Source: Erigeron canadensis (taxonomy: Eukaryota > Streptophyta > Magnoliopsida > Asterales > Asteraceae). Taken from it: 64,000 bases of DNA. Position 1 is the stretch's first letter, and the number at the start of each line of letters is the position of its first letter. The notes under the pieces are model-generated. The model searched no databases. It saw nothing but the letters and a program-made list of their open reading frames with translations, and had not been told where the DNA came from. Positions 11,289 to 23,096 of this stretch are shown in pieces. The stretch covers positions 4,823,513-4,887,512 of the forward strand of contig NC_057762.1 in assembly GCF_010389155.1 (NCBI RefSeq). The letters are read 5' to 3'. The translations under genes were made by a program, and so were the position numbers.

Positions 11289-14048
11289 TGTCACACCCCA
11301 CCTTAGGCGGAATCGTAGGATATGACGAAAAGATATAGCAATAGCACATGGAATTTGTAATAGAGTTATACTAAATGAAATCCAAATAAATGTAATTCCC
11401 ACAAGCGGGATAAGTCTAGGCAACACGCCTCAAATAGCAAAAGATGTAACAAATAGCAAATAGAGTTCAATGATTAAATGCAACTAGGAGTCCATGAAGG
11501 ATCTCTTTATTAGTCTTCCTAAAGTCCTTATGCTCAATCTCCGTAAGCATTGTTATTACCTGAAAATGAATGCTCGAAAATGTCAACATAATGTTGGTGA
11601 GTTCGTAGGTTTATAGGAATACAAATGAATTTGCTGTGCATGATAAATGAGGTTTGGACAATAGTGTAAATATAAACATGTAGTAGCATACTAAATACTG
11701 ATCAATGCCATCATAGTTATCCAACAACTCAATCACACATTAAATACCAAAAACTACCAACTGGAGTATAAAGTTGGTCAATAGATATCAACAGACATCT
11801 ATTGCATCATAGAAATCAACACAAGCAAGCTAACATACACATTTCATAAGTACACGTATATGTCCAATAAACAAACTAGTTTTGGCACAGCTAGTAAAGA
11901 AATAAAAATATTTTGAGCATCATTTTCCCCCAAAGAAATAATATAAAAAGGGGCCACGAAACTCACCTCAACAAGCAAGTAGTTATGCAAAGTCCAACAA
12001 GATTGCTAGAATCTACACAACATATATATGAACAAGTTACAATTATGGACATGGTCAAGAACCGTCCATTGTAACCCGTATTTGATGAAATACACATATG
12101 TCTACTTTCAAAATATTCACAACTGATTTGTCATATATTATTAAGTTAAAAGTCACATAACTTAATATATAGTATTTGTTTTAATAGTTTAAGATTAAAT
12201 TTTACAAGTTCATATTCACTGAAATTTTTGGTAACTTTATCTATTTTTTTATTAGGATGAAACAAACGATTCAAGCTTTCAAATCTTAAATACTGTTACC
12301 TTAGAGTGTTATATACTTACATGAATTTTTACATAATTTATTTGGCACGTTTACTATTTTAAAAAATTCGATAACTATAGACTAGTCAGAAAAGTCACTG
12401 TTTGCGCACAGAAAAGTTTTATAAAAGTTAAGGACCTATAAAGATTCAAAAAAATACATTCTTTTTTCTATAAACTCTTAACACCTTAAACATGTTCCTG
12501 GAAAAGCATAAATTTCCAGTTCTGAAAATTGACCAAGATATGACTATTTGAAGTCGACCTAAATCTGTTCTGAAAACTCAGCTTTGAGCAGTTTTGTTAT
12601 AAAATTCGTTTGACAAACTTAAACTTCATATTTTGACACGAAACCACTTCCACCAGAAAGTAGACTTCCTGAACTTAATTTTAGACACCAAAAACATGAT
12701 TTAACCATCTTTCATGACCAAGATACAACCTTTCAAAGTTAACAAATCGAATCTGTCCAGATTCTGAAATAACTCAACTTACTGTTTTAAAGACTATTAC
12801 AACTAAATATTCATATAAAAACTTTCAAATCTTTCCAATACCTATTTACATCTGTTATTATGATTTCCATGCCTTCATAATTGGATTTCTATAATTACAT
12901 TAATTATTATGCTACATTAAATATTTAAACTTCTTACATTAATATGATTTATATTTCAAGCTTTTGACTTAACCCTAAAAAAACACCTTTCATTCATTAT
13001 TATATATTTTGCCAAAATATATATATTCATCAAATAGGTTACTTATAATAAAAGATCAACAATATATATATATATATATATATGAAAAGAAGAGATAAGT
13101 AATTTTTACCCCAAGATAGATGATCACTCCTTAGATACCTTAACAAAATAAAATAAAATATAATCTATAAGGATTTTAACCATAATTTATATATAAGATC
13201 TTTTTAAAAAAAACATAATGTAAAGTAAATTTTGACTCACCAAAATCCAAGAATTCTCTAGGATGATTTGACAATTGAGTGATTAAGAAAATTAGATGTT
13301 GTGATGGTGTTTTGGTTTTTGTGTTTGACGGCAAAGAAGCAACAGAAGTTGTGCTTTAGATTTTTGTTTTGATCAATAATGTTGCATATATTTTATAAAT
13401 ATAAAGATAAGTATTTGAATTAGTATATAATTAAGATAGATAATTTATTATACACAATAATCATGTTGGACTACAATTCTTTTAAACCAAAAATTCCAAG
13501 CTAGCATATAGTATGTTGTATTATGACTAATTTACTTGTATTTAATTTACTTAAAATGATAGATTATCTAGTATTATCTTATTAAAAAAAATGAGTTACA
13601 ATGGGATTCTAAATCCTTTTGCATCTGGCCGACTTGCTAACGAGACACATCCTCCATATGTTGGTCTATGTTGTGTGATTTTTATATATATGTTGATCTT
13701 ATAAATCTTAGATATATTTTTTTTTATTATACTTTAGTATTATTATTATTATTAATTCACCTCGTGTAACTATTGTAACTCACTTTGATGATCATAGACT
13801 TAAACTCACTATGAAGTAGTGTATAGAGATTTATCAATGTCCAGAAATGAATATGACATATAATGATATCAACAGAAATAATTATAACCGTATACATTTA
13901 GGAAGAAAGAGTGTCTAAATGTTACATTATTGCAATGATCACGCACCTCTACTTTTGTTATAGTATGTAGGCATACTGACTAGTCAAGAAATTAGAAATT
14001 CAAGTTGGAGACTATTATAAACAATCAGTTTTGGTGACGGATGTCACA
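11289..14048 (-). mobile_element. solo LTR (Ty3/gypsy-like), 2.76 kb, TSD TAAAC
   Basis: The plus-strand left end is TGTCACACCCCACC and the right end GACGGATGTCACA. Read in sense (minus) the LTR begins TGTGACATCC and ends GGGGTGTGACA. TAAAC at 11284-11288 and TAAAC at 14049-14053 form a perfect 5-bp target duplication. No internal gag-pol is present, so this is a solo LTR from recombination between LTRs. Long LTRs of this kind occur in plant gypsy lineages, but without coding domains the lineage is a guess. Short (TA)n and (ATT)n runs inside are ordinary microsatellites. Confidence 0.75.
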
Positions 14049-14053
14049 TAAAC

Positions 14054-14888
14054 ACCTTTGGCCACTGGTAGTTGAATTACATTACCTTTATTTATTAATA
14101 CATATTTAAAAAAATATAAAATTCAATTTTTTTCCATTGGGAAAACAATTATTCTTTGAATTCATTTTGGAGTTTTTATTTTCCACATGTGTATTTGAAG
14201 TATAGAGCATAAAGTAATTAATAATCAGAAGTAAATAGATTGATATATTTAAGACTTTAAATTAATCAGAGTAGCAAATTAAATGTGTAATTGGGTGAGA
14301 TATAGAGATTTTCATTAAAACAACCCGGTTTTTATATTGAAACTAGTCTTAATATCCGTACGATGTACGGTAGCTATATGTTGGTGCATTTCCGGGTGAC
14401 AACATCATTATAGAAGTTTGTCTTGAGTCTATTGAATATGTACTTGTAATAAACGTTAAGTTTTCGCATGTAATAAAGTCAACCTCGATGAGCTCGAGTG
14501 GTCATCCGAGTTGGGCTCGGTCCATGAAATTCGAGGTCCGACTAGTCCATTAGTTTTAGTATAAGTAGAGATTAAACCTTATGTTTAAGGTAATCTTCCA
14601 GTTGTTTTGTTTTCATAATTTCATATTCCGAACTTGGTATCTTACTTGTAATTGCATTTACTGAAGTAATATACGGTTCTTATTCATATTCATAATCGTG
14701 TTCTTATTGTTGATTGCTAGTGTATAAGAATTTTCACACTTATACATTAGATACTTAATCTCGTTTGATCCGGTGGCAAAGGGACTTACACTATATAGAT
14801 TCTATCATAAAGAAATTCGAATATGCACATATATGATTCGTGAGTATGTAATAAATTATTGTTTAAAGTAAACCGATTGTCAAAGCTT
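14054..14888. other. gene-free stretch next to the truncated Sirevirus
   Basis: Starts with the possible 5' part of the split SINE-like unit and includes a Helitron-like end at 14343. The rest is AT-rich with no supported gene. Confidence 0.4.
14343..14376 (-). mobile_element. Helitron-like 3' terminus, family 3
   Basis: On the minus strand there is a perfect 6-bp hairpin CCGTAC-ATC-GTACGG (14356-14370), then ATATTAAGA, then CTAG followed by T. That is the spacing expected of a Helitron 3' end. The matching 5' end was not found, so the extent of the element is unknown. Confidence 0.45.
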
Positions 14889-15003
14889 AATTATAATGAA
14901 CAGTAATGATAAATATAATATGTTTAATTAGTTAGAGTTTTGGATTTACTTTGAATTTTTACAATCACTTTGAATTATAATGAACAGTAATGATAAATAT
15001 AAT
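14889..15003. repeat. perfect 31-bp direct repeat at the Sirevirus truncation point
   Basis: The same 31 bases (starting AATTATAATGAACAGTAATG) occur at 14889-14919 and 14973-15003, 53 bases apart. The second copy directly abuts the point where reverse transcriptase homology stops. This looks like templated filler copied during repair of a broken end; mechanism is inference. Confidence 0.85.
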
Positions 15004-17205
15004 GAAGTTTAGTTCACCCATCATGCTCATCTCAAATTCATCATGCATAAAGTTAGAAAATTCATCACACATAGAATGATCCGTGGATCCAAATACAATA
15101 TCGTCAACATATATTTGTACTATCATAAGATGAGGCCTTTTCTTTTTAATAAACAATGTGCTATCTACTTTACCCATTTCATACTCATGATCAATTAAGA
15201 ACGTTTTCAACCTATCGTACCAAGCCCTAGGGGCTTGTTTTAATCCATACAATACTTTTTTAAGTTTATAAACATGATTAGGTTTATCAAAGTTTTCAAA
15301 ACCCGGTGGTTGAGACACATATACATCTTCTTTAATCACACCATTCAAGAATGCACTTTTTACATCCATTTGATATAATTTAAAATTATGGGCACATGCA
15401 TAAGCAAGTAAAATTCGGATTGATTCTAGTCTAGCAACCGGTGCAAAAGTTTCATCGTAATCAATTCCATCTTGTTGACAATATCCTAGAGCTACTAACC
15501 TAGCTTTGTTTCTAGTGACTTTCCCATCTTCATCTAGTTTGTTACGATATATCCATTTCAAGCCAAAAATTGTATGTTCACTAGGCAAGGGGACTAATTC
15601 CCATACGTCATTTCTTTTAAATTGATTTAGTTCCTCTTGCATAGCCATTACCCAATTATCATCAACTATTGCGTCTTTAATATTTTTGGGTTCTATAGTA
15701 GACACAAAAGCACAATAGGAATTAACATACATAGCATGTGATCTTGTTACTCTTTGATTTAAATCACCAATTACTTGATTAATGGGATGGTCTTTAACCT
15801 CTTTTATGTTAATTATTGGTTGGACTTGAGGTTCAACTTGAGGTGTTTCAATTTCATTTGTTGGTAGACCATTAGGTGGAGTGGCCCTAACTTCTTCCTC
15901 AAGTATGTCATCATCAACCAAAGGCAACGTTTTCGATTTTGGCTCTGACTCATCAAATGTTACATCAAGTGAGTCCTCTACGATGTTAGTTTCTTTATTC
16001 AAAACTCTATATGCTTTACTTATGGGTGAGTAACCAAGAAAAACACATTCATATGCTTTAGGATCAAATTTGGTTAAGTGGTCTTTCTTATTTAACACAA
16101 AACATTTACACCCAAACACCTTAACATGTTTTAATGATGGTTTCTTTCCTTTTAGGACTTCATATGGTGTTTTATTCATCATTGGTCTAAATAGGACACG
16201 ATTAAGTATATAACATGAAGTAGCAACGGCATCACACCAAAATTTTTGTGGGATAGATTGTTCATTTAGCATAGTCCTACTCATTTCTTGAAGTGTTCTA
16301 TTTTTCCATTCTACAACTCCATTTGATTGAGGTGTGCGAGGGGCGGAAAAATTATGCGTTACACCATGTTTATCACAAAATTCTCCAAATTGGGCTTCAT
16401 TATCAAATTCCCTACCATGATCGGTACGAATTGAAACTATGGTGCATCCAAGTTTATTTTGTATTTTTCTACCAAATATTTTAAATTGTTCAAAAGCTTC
16501 ATTTTTATGTCTCAAGAAAAATGTCCAAGTGTACCTAGAATAATCATCAACAATTACCAACGTGTAAAAATTTCCTCCATAACTTTGAATAGATGAAGGC
16601 CCAAATAAGTCCATATGCAAGAGTTCTAAACATCTTTTAGTTGAAATTACATTTTTAGGTTTGTGACTCACTCTAACTTGTTTACCAACTTTACATGCAT
16701 CACAAAAATGACAATCAAATTTCAATTTGGGCAAGTCTCTCACACAATCCATATAAGACAATTTTTGAAGTTGTCGCATGTTAGCATGTCCTAATCTCCT
16801 ATGCCACAATGTAGACATATCATGTATAGTAGCCAAGCATATATCAAGCTTCTTATAGTCATTTAGTTTACATGTATACACACCTTGTTTTCGTTCACAT
16901 CTTATAATAACTTCACCATTTTTAACTATTTCCGCATGTGATTCATCAAATATGACCCTAAGCCCTTTATCACATAATTTACCAACACTTAACAAGTTAA
17001 ACGCAAGATTTTTAACATGTGCAACCTTTTCAAAAACAAAGTTTTCGTGTGCGATGTTACCTTTACCAATAATCTTTCCTTTGACGTCACTTCCAAACAC
17101 TACGTTACCACCATTGTATTTGGTATTGATGGTGAACACTTCACGGTCACCGGTCATATGCTTAGAGCATCCACTATCGGTTATCCAATCATCTTTTTCG
17201 ATCAT
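14965..17205 (-). pseudogene. Sirevirus pol: protease, integrase, reverse transcriptase (truncated)
   Basis: The frame shows the copia-type protease motif DSG (residues 10-12), then an integrase zinc site with H135, H140, C168 and C171 (LWHRRLGH ... CDAC), then an integrase core with D199 (HMDLFGP), D262 (RTDHGREF) and E299 (GVVEWKNRT). Reverse transcriptase follows, with [16 protein letters not shown] and YVDD (699-702) motifs. The residue after the catalytic glutamate is W where most copia elements have R, probably a point mutation. Homology stops at GELNF; the last dozen codons come from unrelated DNA, so RNase H is absent. The true 5' start is unknown because the frame is broken upstream. 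Inactive copy. Confidence 0.9.
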
Positions 17206-17239
17206 TCCTTTAGCGCTTTCCTATATATTACAACAATAT

Positions 17240-18001
17240 TCAAACTTTTGGTACCCAATGTTTCATGGGTCCGGGGTTTTTAGCATTAAACATTCCTACT
17301 TTGACCCATTTCTTAATAGTTTTCTTGTTGTATTGAATTCTTGGGTACAAGTGGTCATTGTATGTGTTATAGAGGTTTCTTTGATGATCATTATTGGCTT
17401 TTGAGACATAGCTATTTTTTCTTGTAAACTCGTTTCCATATTTATGTCTTGATTGATAATATTTACGAGTAATATGACCTTTTTCAACCTTTTGAGGTGC
17501 TTTGGAAGCCTTTTGAAACTTTAATGGGACTTGGTCAAGTGTTGGCCTGGTCGATGTCTTCACAGTGATCTGCGGACGATCTTGGCGGTCAATGAAAGAT
17601 CGTCCGTCGATCAGCTTTGCCTTGACAAATATAGTAGGTTGGTTCTCACTTGTTGAGCCATCTCCTTTATACCCAATTCCCGCTCTATCCGGCCTTCCAT
17701 GTATTGAGTCAAGCATATCATCTAACATTTTTGTTCCTTTAGCAAATTTTATGAAACACAAGTCTCTTTCATACCGTTTAGCTTTGATTTTAAAGACAAT
17801 GCATTTTTCACAAACATCTTTTTCTTTATTTCTAAAATCGTTGTTTTCTTGCATCAAAATAGCTACAAGACGTTTTTGTTCTTCCAATTCTTTTGACAAT
17901 GATTCATTCTCCGATTTTAGTACCTTGTTCTTTTTACTTATTTTATTGCTTAACATTGCAAGTTTTTCATAATCGTGTTCAAAGTGTTTCAATAGAGTAG
18001 T
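17240..18001 (-). pseudogene. Sirevirus gag C-terminal coiled-coil and linker (frame-shifted)
   Basis: Continuation of gag in another frame. It encodes a Lys/Glu-rich coiled coil (KISKKNKVLKSENESLSKEL), a CEKC pair and a basic linker ending in KHWVPKV before a TGA at 17240. Sirevirus gags characteristically have such a coiled coil after the zinc knuckle. The open frame continues up to 18109, but from about 18001 it only overlaps the gag frame. A second frame change separates it from the protease motif at about 17.2 kb. The segment contains the 11-bp inverted repeat at 17573-17606. Confidence 0.75.
17573..17606. repeat. 11-bp inverted repeat inside the Sirevirus linker
   Basis: CGGACGATCTT at 17573-17583 and AAGATCGTCCG at 17596-17606 are exact reverse complements with a 12-base loop. 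The core decamer is the same as in the hairpin at 1343-1367. It lies within the coding linker just before the protease region. Confidence 0.8.
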
Positions 18002-19169
18002 CGCTTTCGGAATGTACCTCATCTTCGTCTTGACTGACGAAGCACATGGTGGAATCTTCAACTTCACTATCACTCCAAACTCCGCTTGTTGATTCCGGTT
18101 CATCATCACTTAAGTTTCCCGAATTGCCAATGGCCATGAAGCATGTCTCATGAGCATCTTCTTCGTCCTCTCCTTCTTCATCTTCCCAAGCACCACCAAC
18201 ATACGCCCTTTCATTTCTCTTTTTGGTGCACTCATTTACCAAGTGGTTTGGATCACCACAATTGAAACACTTTCTATTAGACTTCTTCTTTAAGTCTAGA
18301 GGTGGTTTTCTTGAGTCATTTTGAGGAGGTCTAACAAACTTCCCATTTCTTTTAAAGATTCTTTTGAAGTTTCTCACCATACATGCCAACTCTTCATCAT
18401 CATCAAGCTCCTCTTCATTTTCTTCTTCATGTGATATTTCAACTTGATGTTTGGCTTTTAGAGCTATAGACTTGAACTTCTCTTTCTTCAATTTGCTAAT
18501 TTCTTCATCCTTTTCTAATATCACTTCATGTACCTTAAGGTTACCAACAAGCTCATCTAATGTCAGTTTTTCAAAGTCTTGTGCTTCATCAATTGCCGTG
18601 ACTTTGGGTCTCCATTTAGCTGGTAGAGCTCTCAAGAACTTTCGAACATATTGCTTGTTAGTGTAGGATGTACCTAAAGCCTTCAAACTTGTACAAATAG
18701 TATTAAATCGAGTATATCCTACATCTATTTTCTCATCATCTCCAACGACAAATTGTTCATATTGTGATACTAGTAATTCAATTTTATTCTCAATTACTTG
18801 AGCATTTCCTTGATGAGTGACTATAAGAGTCATCCAAGCTTCTTTAGCCGTTTTACACATAAAAACTCTTTCATATTCTTTTCTTGGTAAGGCATTATAT
18901 AACATGAGTTTGGCTTCATAGTTTTTAGCAATATTTTGTTTATGTTCGGGTTTCCAATCCTTTTTCTCAACCTTAATCCATTTCTTTTCAGTGACTGACC
19001 AATCCTTAGCTTCATAATCACCCGAAATGATTATGTCCCATAAGTCAATATCTTTTGCACAAACATAAGTTTCAAATCTTTGTTTCCAATAACAAAAACC
19101 ATCCGCTTCAAAAAGTGGTGGTCTTTGCATTGAACAACCCTCATTGTAATTACCACTTTTGTTGTCCAT
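17979..19169 (-). CDS. Sirevirus gag (UBN2-type, CCHC zinc knuckle)
   Basis: A 396-codon frame. The N-terminal part (about residues 18-215) has the gag signature of this group, including RPPLFEADGFCYWKQRFETY, W44 and ALPAKWRPKV. Acidic and basic stretches follow, then a zinc knuckle CFNCGDPNHLVNEC at residues 301-314. It packages element RNA into virus-like particles in the cytoplasm. The ATG at 19169 lies about 60 bases downstream of the primer binding site, which supports the start. The frame ends in TGA at 17979 just as the coiled-coil coding begins in another frame, so this gag is truncated relative to the full family product. Confidence 0.9.
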   Translation of the reverse strand: MDNKSGNYNEGCSMQRPPLFEADGFCYWKQRFETYVCAKDIDLWDIIISGDYEAKDWSVTEKKWIKVEKKDWKPEHKQNIAKNYEAKLMLYNALPRKEYERVFMCKTAKEAWMTLIVTHQGNAQVIENKIELLVSQYEQFVVGDDEKIDVGYTRFNTICTSLKALGTSYTNKQYVRKFLRALPAKWRPKVTAIDEAQDFEKLTLDELVGNLKVHEVILEKDEEISKLKKEKFKSIALKAKHQVEISHEEENEEELDDDEELACMVRNFKRIFKRNGKFVRPPQNDSRKPPLDLKKKSNRKCFNCGDPNHLVNECTKKRNERAYVGGAWEDEEGEDEEDAHETCFMAIGNSGNLSDDEPESTSGVWSDSEVEDSTMCFVSQDEDEVHSESDYSIETL

Positions 19170-19230
19170 AGAATCAAACTCGAGATTTTTGAAAAAAAAT
19201 TAGATTTTTAGCAAAAATTAGAGCAACGTG

Positions 19231-19241
19231 CAATGATACCA
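19231..19241 (-). promoter_or_regulatory. primer binding site (initiator tRNA-Met type)
   Basis: On the minus strand TGGTATCATTG follows the LTR end after two bases. The start matches the TGGTATCA complement of the plant initiator tRNA-Met 3' end used by copia elements. Its position fixes the inner LTR boundary. Confidence 0.85.
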
Positions 19242-19243
19242 AT

Positions 19244-20574
19244 TGTAAGTGTAATCTAGAGGGGGGTGAATAGATTATACCAATTTTTAACTTCTTTTTG
19301 AATACTTATAACTAGAAAACTAAGACTTGAAGTTTAGTTTGTGAAAGGATGAATGATGAGACAATATAAATTAAAACTCACAACAATTTAACAGATAGAG
19401 TTAGAGAAATATCACCAAACACATGAACACGGCAATATATAGTGGTTGGGGCGAATGTTAACGAATTCGCCTTAATCCACTCCCCGATTCACTAATCGAG
19501 ATTTGTAGCACTATAATCTTCAAACCCGGTGAAGAATCCGTTCATGCAATCTTGACACTTCAAGATACCAATAATTCCTAATCACTAGGAATCAACCAAC
19601 TCTTGACACTTCAAGATACAAGCACAACTCTAACCACTAGAGTATACTACAATCACTCTCACAAGAATGAATGTGTTCAACCAAATTTGTAGGCTCTCAC
19701 TATTACACTTAATAGTATCCTCACTACAAATTTTCTCTCTTGCCAATATAGATTTAGAAGGGACAGTTTTGATGATATTACAGCTATCAGCTCAGTGATT
19801 GAGAAGCAAGAGGTGCCTCTAAAAACTCCCAAGTGCTGAAAATATAGAAGGAAGAACATTTTGAGCCGTTTGAACCGACGGACGCTGCATCATCCGCTGA
19901 TGTTCTTGAGCCTCTCAAAGACAAGGGAATCTTTCCTTGTATGACCCCCATAAGCATGAGCAAATTACCTTCTTCATGTGTTCTTGAATTTGTAGCATAT
20001 AAAGAGAAGAAAAGGAGTGCCAAATATGGAGGGTTTTTGAAAAAGGTGAAGTCACAAGATGGAATAAGAAAAGAGAGAGGATAAGATTTACTATTGGCAT
20101 ATTTAATCAAATTTCCAGATGTTGACTCACTTCTTTAAAAACTTCAATTTTGACTTTGACCAATTTTGACTTTTCTATACTTAGAAAAAATATAGCCTCA
20201 AGTTTTAGTTAAAAATGAAAGTCATTAATTTTAAAATCCGAAAAATTCAAACCTGTTAATATGATGGTATAAGATAAGGAAAACAAGTTTTAAGTCTTGG
20301 AAAAATCGTACGAAGGCTGGACGACAAAACTAGAACCTGAAACCGGAACAGACAATATGCGGACAATGATGATCATCGTCCGCCAATGGAGAACATCATC
20401 CGCCGAGGCTGCTGCTACACCAAAACTTTGCAATGCAAAAACTTTGGTCGGGGAATAGCGTATGAATGCTTAAATCAATATTTATGGCAGTATAGAATGA
20501 TATGCATATTGTCAAACATTATCAAAACCAAAGAGATGTCTTATTTATCCATTTATGCCTAAAATACACCAACA
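19244..20574 (-). repeat. 5' LTR of the Sirevirus, 1331 bp
   Basis: In sense (minus) it begins TGTTGGTGTATTTTAGGC at 20574 and ends GATTACACTTACA at 19244, with the CACCCCCCTCTAG block just inside the end. Internal near-palindromes such as GCGGAC...GTCCGC near 20358-20382 resemble the repeated palindromes reported in Sirevirus LTRs. The partner LTR is absent. GTTAT (20575-20579) would be the target duplication, but its partner is lost. Confidence 0.9.
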
Positions 20575-20865
20575 GTTATAATGTGTTTTGTATATATAAG
20601 ACAAGAGTTAGAGTTTAATTCTAAGTCTAATAAGAAAATTGAATCTATATACAAATAAAAAAGCTAATTTAATAAAATAAATATATTAAAAGGGTACGTG
20701 TTGATCAAGGATTACGCCATGTGTTGTTTTGAGAGTATCTCAATCTTGTTTTAGATTATTGGTAGATTAGATTAGATATACGAAGAGCAATACTATTAAA
20801 CCCAAATTCATCATCATCATTCAAATAAAAAGCTATATGCATGGATTAATGATGAAACCATGTAG
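20575..20865. other. gene-free stretch between two LTRs
   Basis: AT-rich spacer. Nothing identifiable. Confidence 0.45.
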
Positions 20866-20870
20866 GTGAT

Positions 20871-23096
20871 TGTAACAAACCGAAAAAAAAATATAACAGT
20901 AATGACATTGAGTATAAAGTTTTGTTTCATAAGTTCTATAATTATTTGCACTTGACTAAGTTATATTTTTTTCATAAATGTAATGTATTTACAACCTTAA
21001 TTATACTAAATTAAACCTTAGCTTGTATGGATAAATTATAATTATGGTATGTCATTTTTTAGTATGGTTTAATTTAATAAGAAGAATAATACGTAACATA
21101 TGGATAAGCTTTTATTTGACCTATAGTAATATTAGGATTGACATACGTACAGTATTTAACAAATTCTTGAAAACTGATTTTGATGAGGCTATTTTGATTT
21201 TATAAATATTGAAGATATATCATTTAGTTATAGGTAAGTGATAGTGTTGTGGTAGGAATCTAATTGAGTTATTTTTTAAGATATACTAGCACGTTACCCG
21301 CGCAATGCGGCAGTGATTGTGGCGGCGACGATGTGGTGGCAGGTTCGACGGTTGGTGACAGATGAGACGTCGATTGGTGTAGATTATTGATATAAAGGGT
21401 TAATGGAGATATTTTAAAAGATAAATGATTGATAGTGTAACATAATCATTAATGTTAAGGGGTAGTGTAACTGAAAATATCTGAGTGCTAAGTGAAAATA
21501 TTATATATTTTAAGGATAGTATAGGCATTTTAGACATTTCTTCCCATGTAACTTTTAACATGGAGGTATTTTCTTTGATAAGTAGTATAGGTATATACAC
21601 GAATCTGCCATCACGAATTTAAGAAAACGAGAAGAGCAAAAATATAAATAAAACACCACAAATAGTGGTTGGGGCTATAGTGCGACGGCAGAGAACAACA
21701 AAGGAGAATTAGATTTTTAATGTAGCTAAATAAATCATTGATATATAGGCTTTTGAACATGATAAGTAATTTGAGGCATGATCGATCGACGGTCAAATAA
21801 TATTAGAGGTTCATACGACGGGAATTAATTAACAGTTTCGATCAAGATCTATCTGGAGGCGTTTATTAGTTAATCTTAGTTTTGTACATCATTTGAGGTA
21901 CGGATTCTGGTTTTAAACTTTATTTATTATATATTAATACGGATTTCTGTTTTAAACTTATACGTATATATATGTGTATATATATCAAAATTATGATTTG
22001 AATTCCATTTGTTCCTTCCGTGTTATATAGTTAAAGTGATTTTTATATATCTTTTATGACCTTAAAACTATTTTGCTTGTATGTGCTATATGTTAGTTCT
22101 GATCCGAAAGTTTTAAATAAATTCTGAATTTTTGAAATATGTACGAAAGATCTTTGAATATGTTGAAATTTTTATTCCAAATAAGAAAGCTTTTGAAATA
22201 TTGGACGATATGATTATTTTGAAAATCTATTTAGAAATTTGTTTTGATATATGGAAATTTGATATGAAAACCCTGAGCTAACCAGCTGTAGGGGTACTAC
22301 AGACACATCATTGGGGCACCAATGGTGTGACACTTCCGTGGCAGTGTGATTGGTTACGGCGTCTCCGTTTGTAGGTATGCTACAAAAGCATTTCTTTTTT
22401 GTTTTGGGAGACGTATGAGTCGACTTAGTTTGTAGGTTCTGTTCTGGTAGGGTGAATGGTTGCGTTGTGCCCGACACGCCATTTTACATTTGTAGGGTAC
22501 ATTTGGATCTGCAGGTCCATTGTACATATGTCTGACATTTGTTTTATCGATTCGATATGCAAATGTATGCGTTCTGTTTTGTTGTAGGAGCTCTGTTGGC
22601 TTTGAAAATATGAAACTCTGAAATGTAGGTATTTTGATAATGTTGGATTTGAAGATATGAAGCTTTGTCGGCTTTTTGATTATCGATATGTACTTTTGAT
22701 ATGCGAAAATTATTGATATAATATTATTACTATATTTATTTCGAGTTAATATTATTTGTTTAAAATGTGTCTTTAATATTTTAGTTCACTAAAAGTATCT
22801 TTTTATTTTTATAAGCGTTAAATGATTTTATTTGTTAGAAAATACATCTTGTCTATTTTGAACATTACTATTTGTATATCTATATACGCGTACTGAGCAA
22901 TTAGCTCAGCCGCAGTTTTTCTTTTCCTGCGGCAGGCATTAAGAAAGAGTAGAGAAATGAAATTATAGCTAGCTTCCGCGTATAATGGATTGTTGGAGAA
23001 CAAGGTCAAGGATTGTTTAGACTATTAGTACCCTTTTATTACTATTTAAGTTCAAGAATAACACTTCATATTCGAGTTTAGTGGTGGGGTGTTACA
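20871..23096 (+). mobile_element. solo LTR, 2.2 kb, TGTAACA...TGTTACA
   Basis: Starts TGTAACAAACCG at 20871 and ends GGTGGGGTGTTACA at 23096. The flanks are GTGAT (20866-20870) and GTGAC (23097-23101), a 5-bp duplication with one mismatch. The interior has TTTGTAGG-starting repeats around 22360-22500, typical of long plant gypsy LTRs. No gag-pol is present, so it is solo. A family-2 Helitron is nested at 21286-21591. Confidence 0.65.
21286..21591 (-). mobile_element. non-autonomous Helitron, family 2
   Basis: On the minus strand the 3' end is a CCGC-ATT-GCGCGG block then GTAACGTG and CTAG before T. The 5' end (CCTATACTACTTATCAAAG) aligns with TCTATAATATCTTATAAAATG of the copy at 48173. The shared interior includes a TTTTAAAAGAT...TTGATAGTGTAA block. 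About 306 bp, non-coding, nested in the solo LTR. Confidence 0.6.

Larger units (their letters stand above)
15004..20574 (-). mobile_element. truncated Sirevirus (Ty1/copia) retrotransposon with one LTR
   Basis: In minus-strand order it has a 1.33-kb 5' LTR, a primer binding site, gag, a coiled-coil/linker part, protease, integrase and reverse transcriptase. RNase H, polypurine tract and 3' LTR are missing because the element stops at 15004. Gag is interrupted by a frame change near 17.98-18.0 kb, and a stop and frame change lie between 17.24 and 17.21 kb, so it cannot be autonomous. The CTATTCACCCCCCTCTAG-type LTR end and the gag type match the Sirevirus (SIRE1/Maximus) lineage as I know it. 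Confidence 0.9.

Noticed and set aside
16952..17404. 150-codon plus-strand open frame
   Set aside because: Antisense shadow of the Sirevirus pol and linker region.
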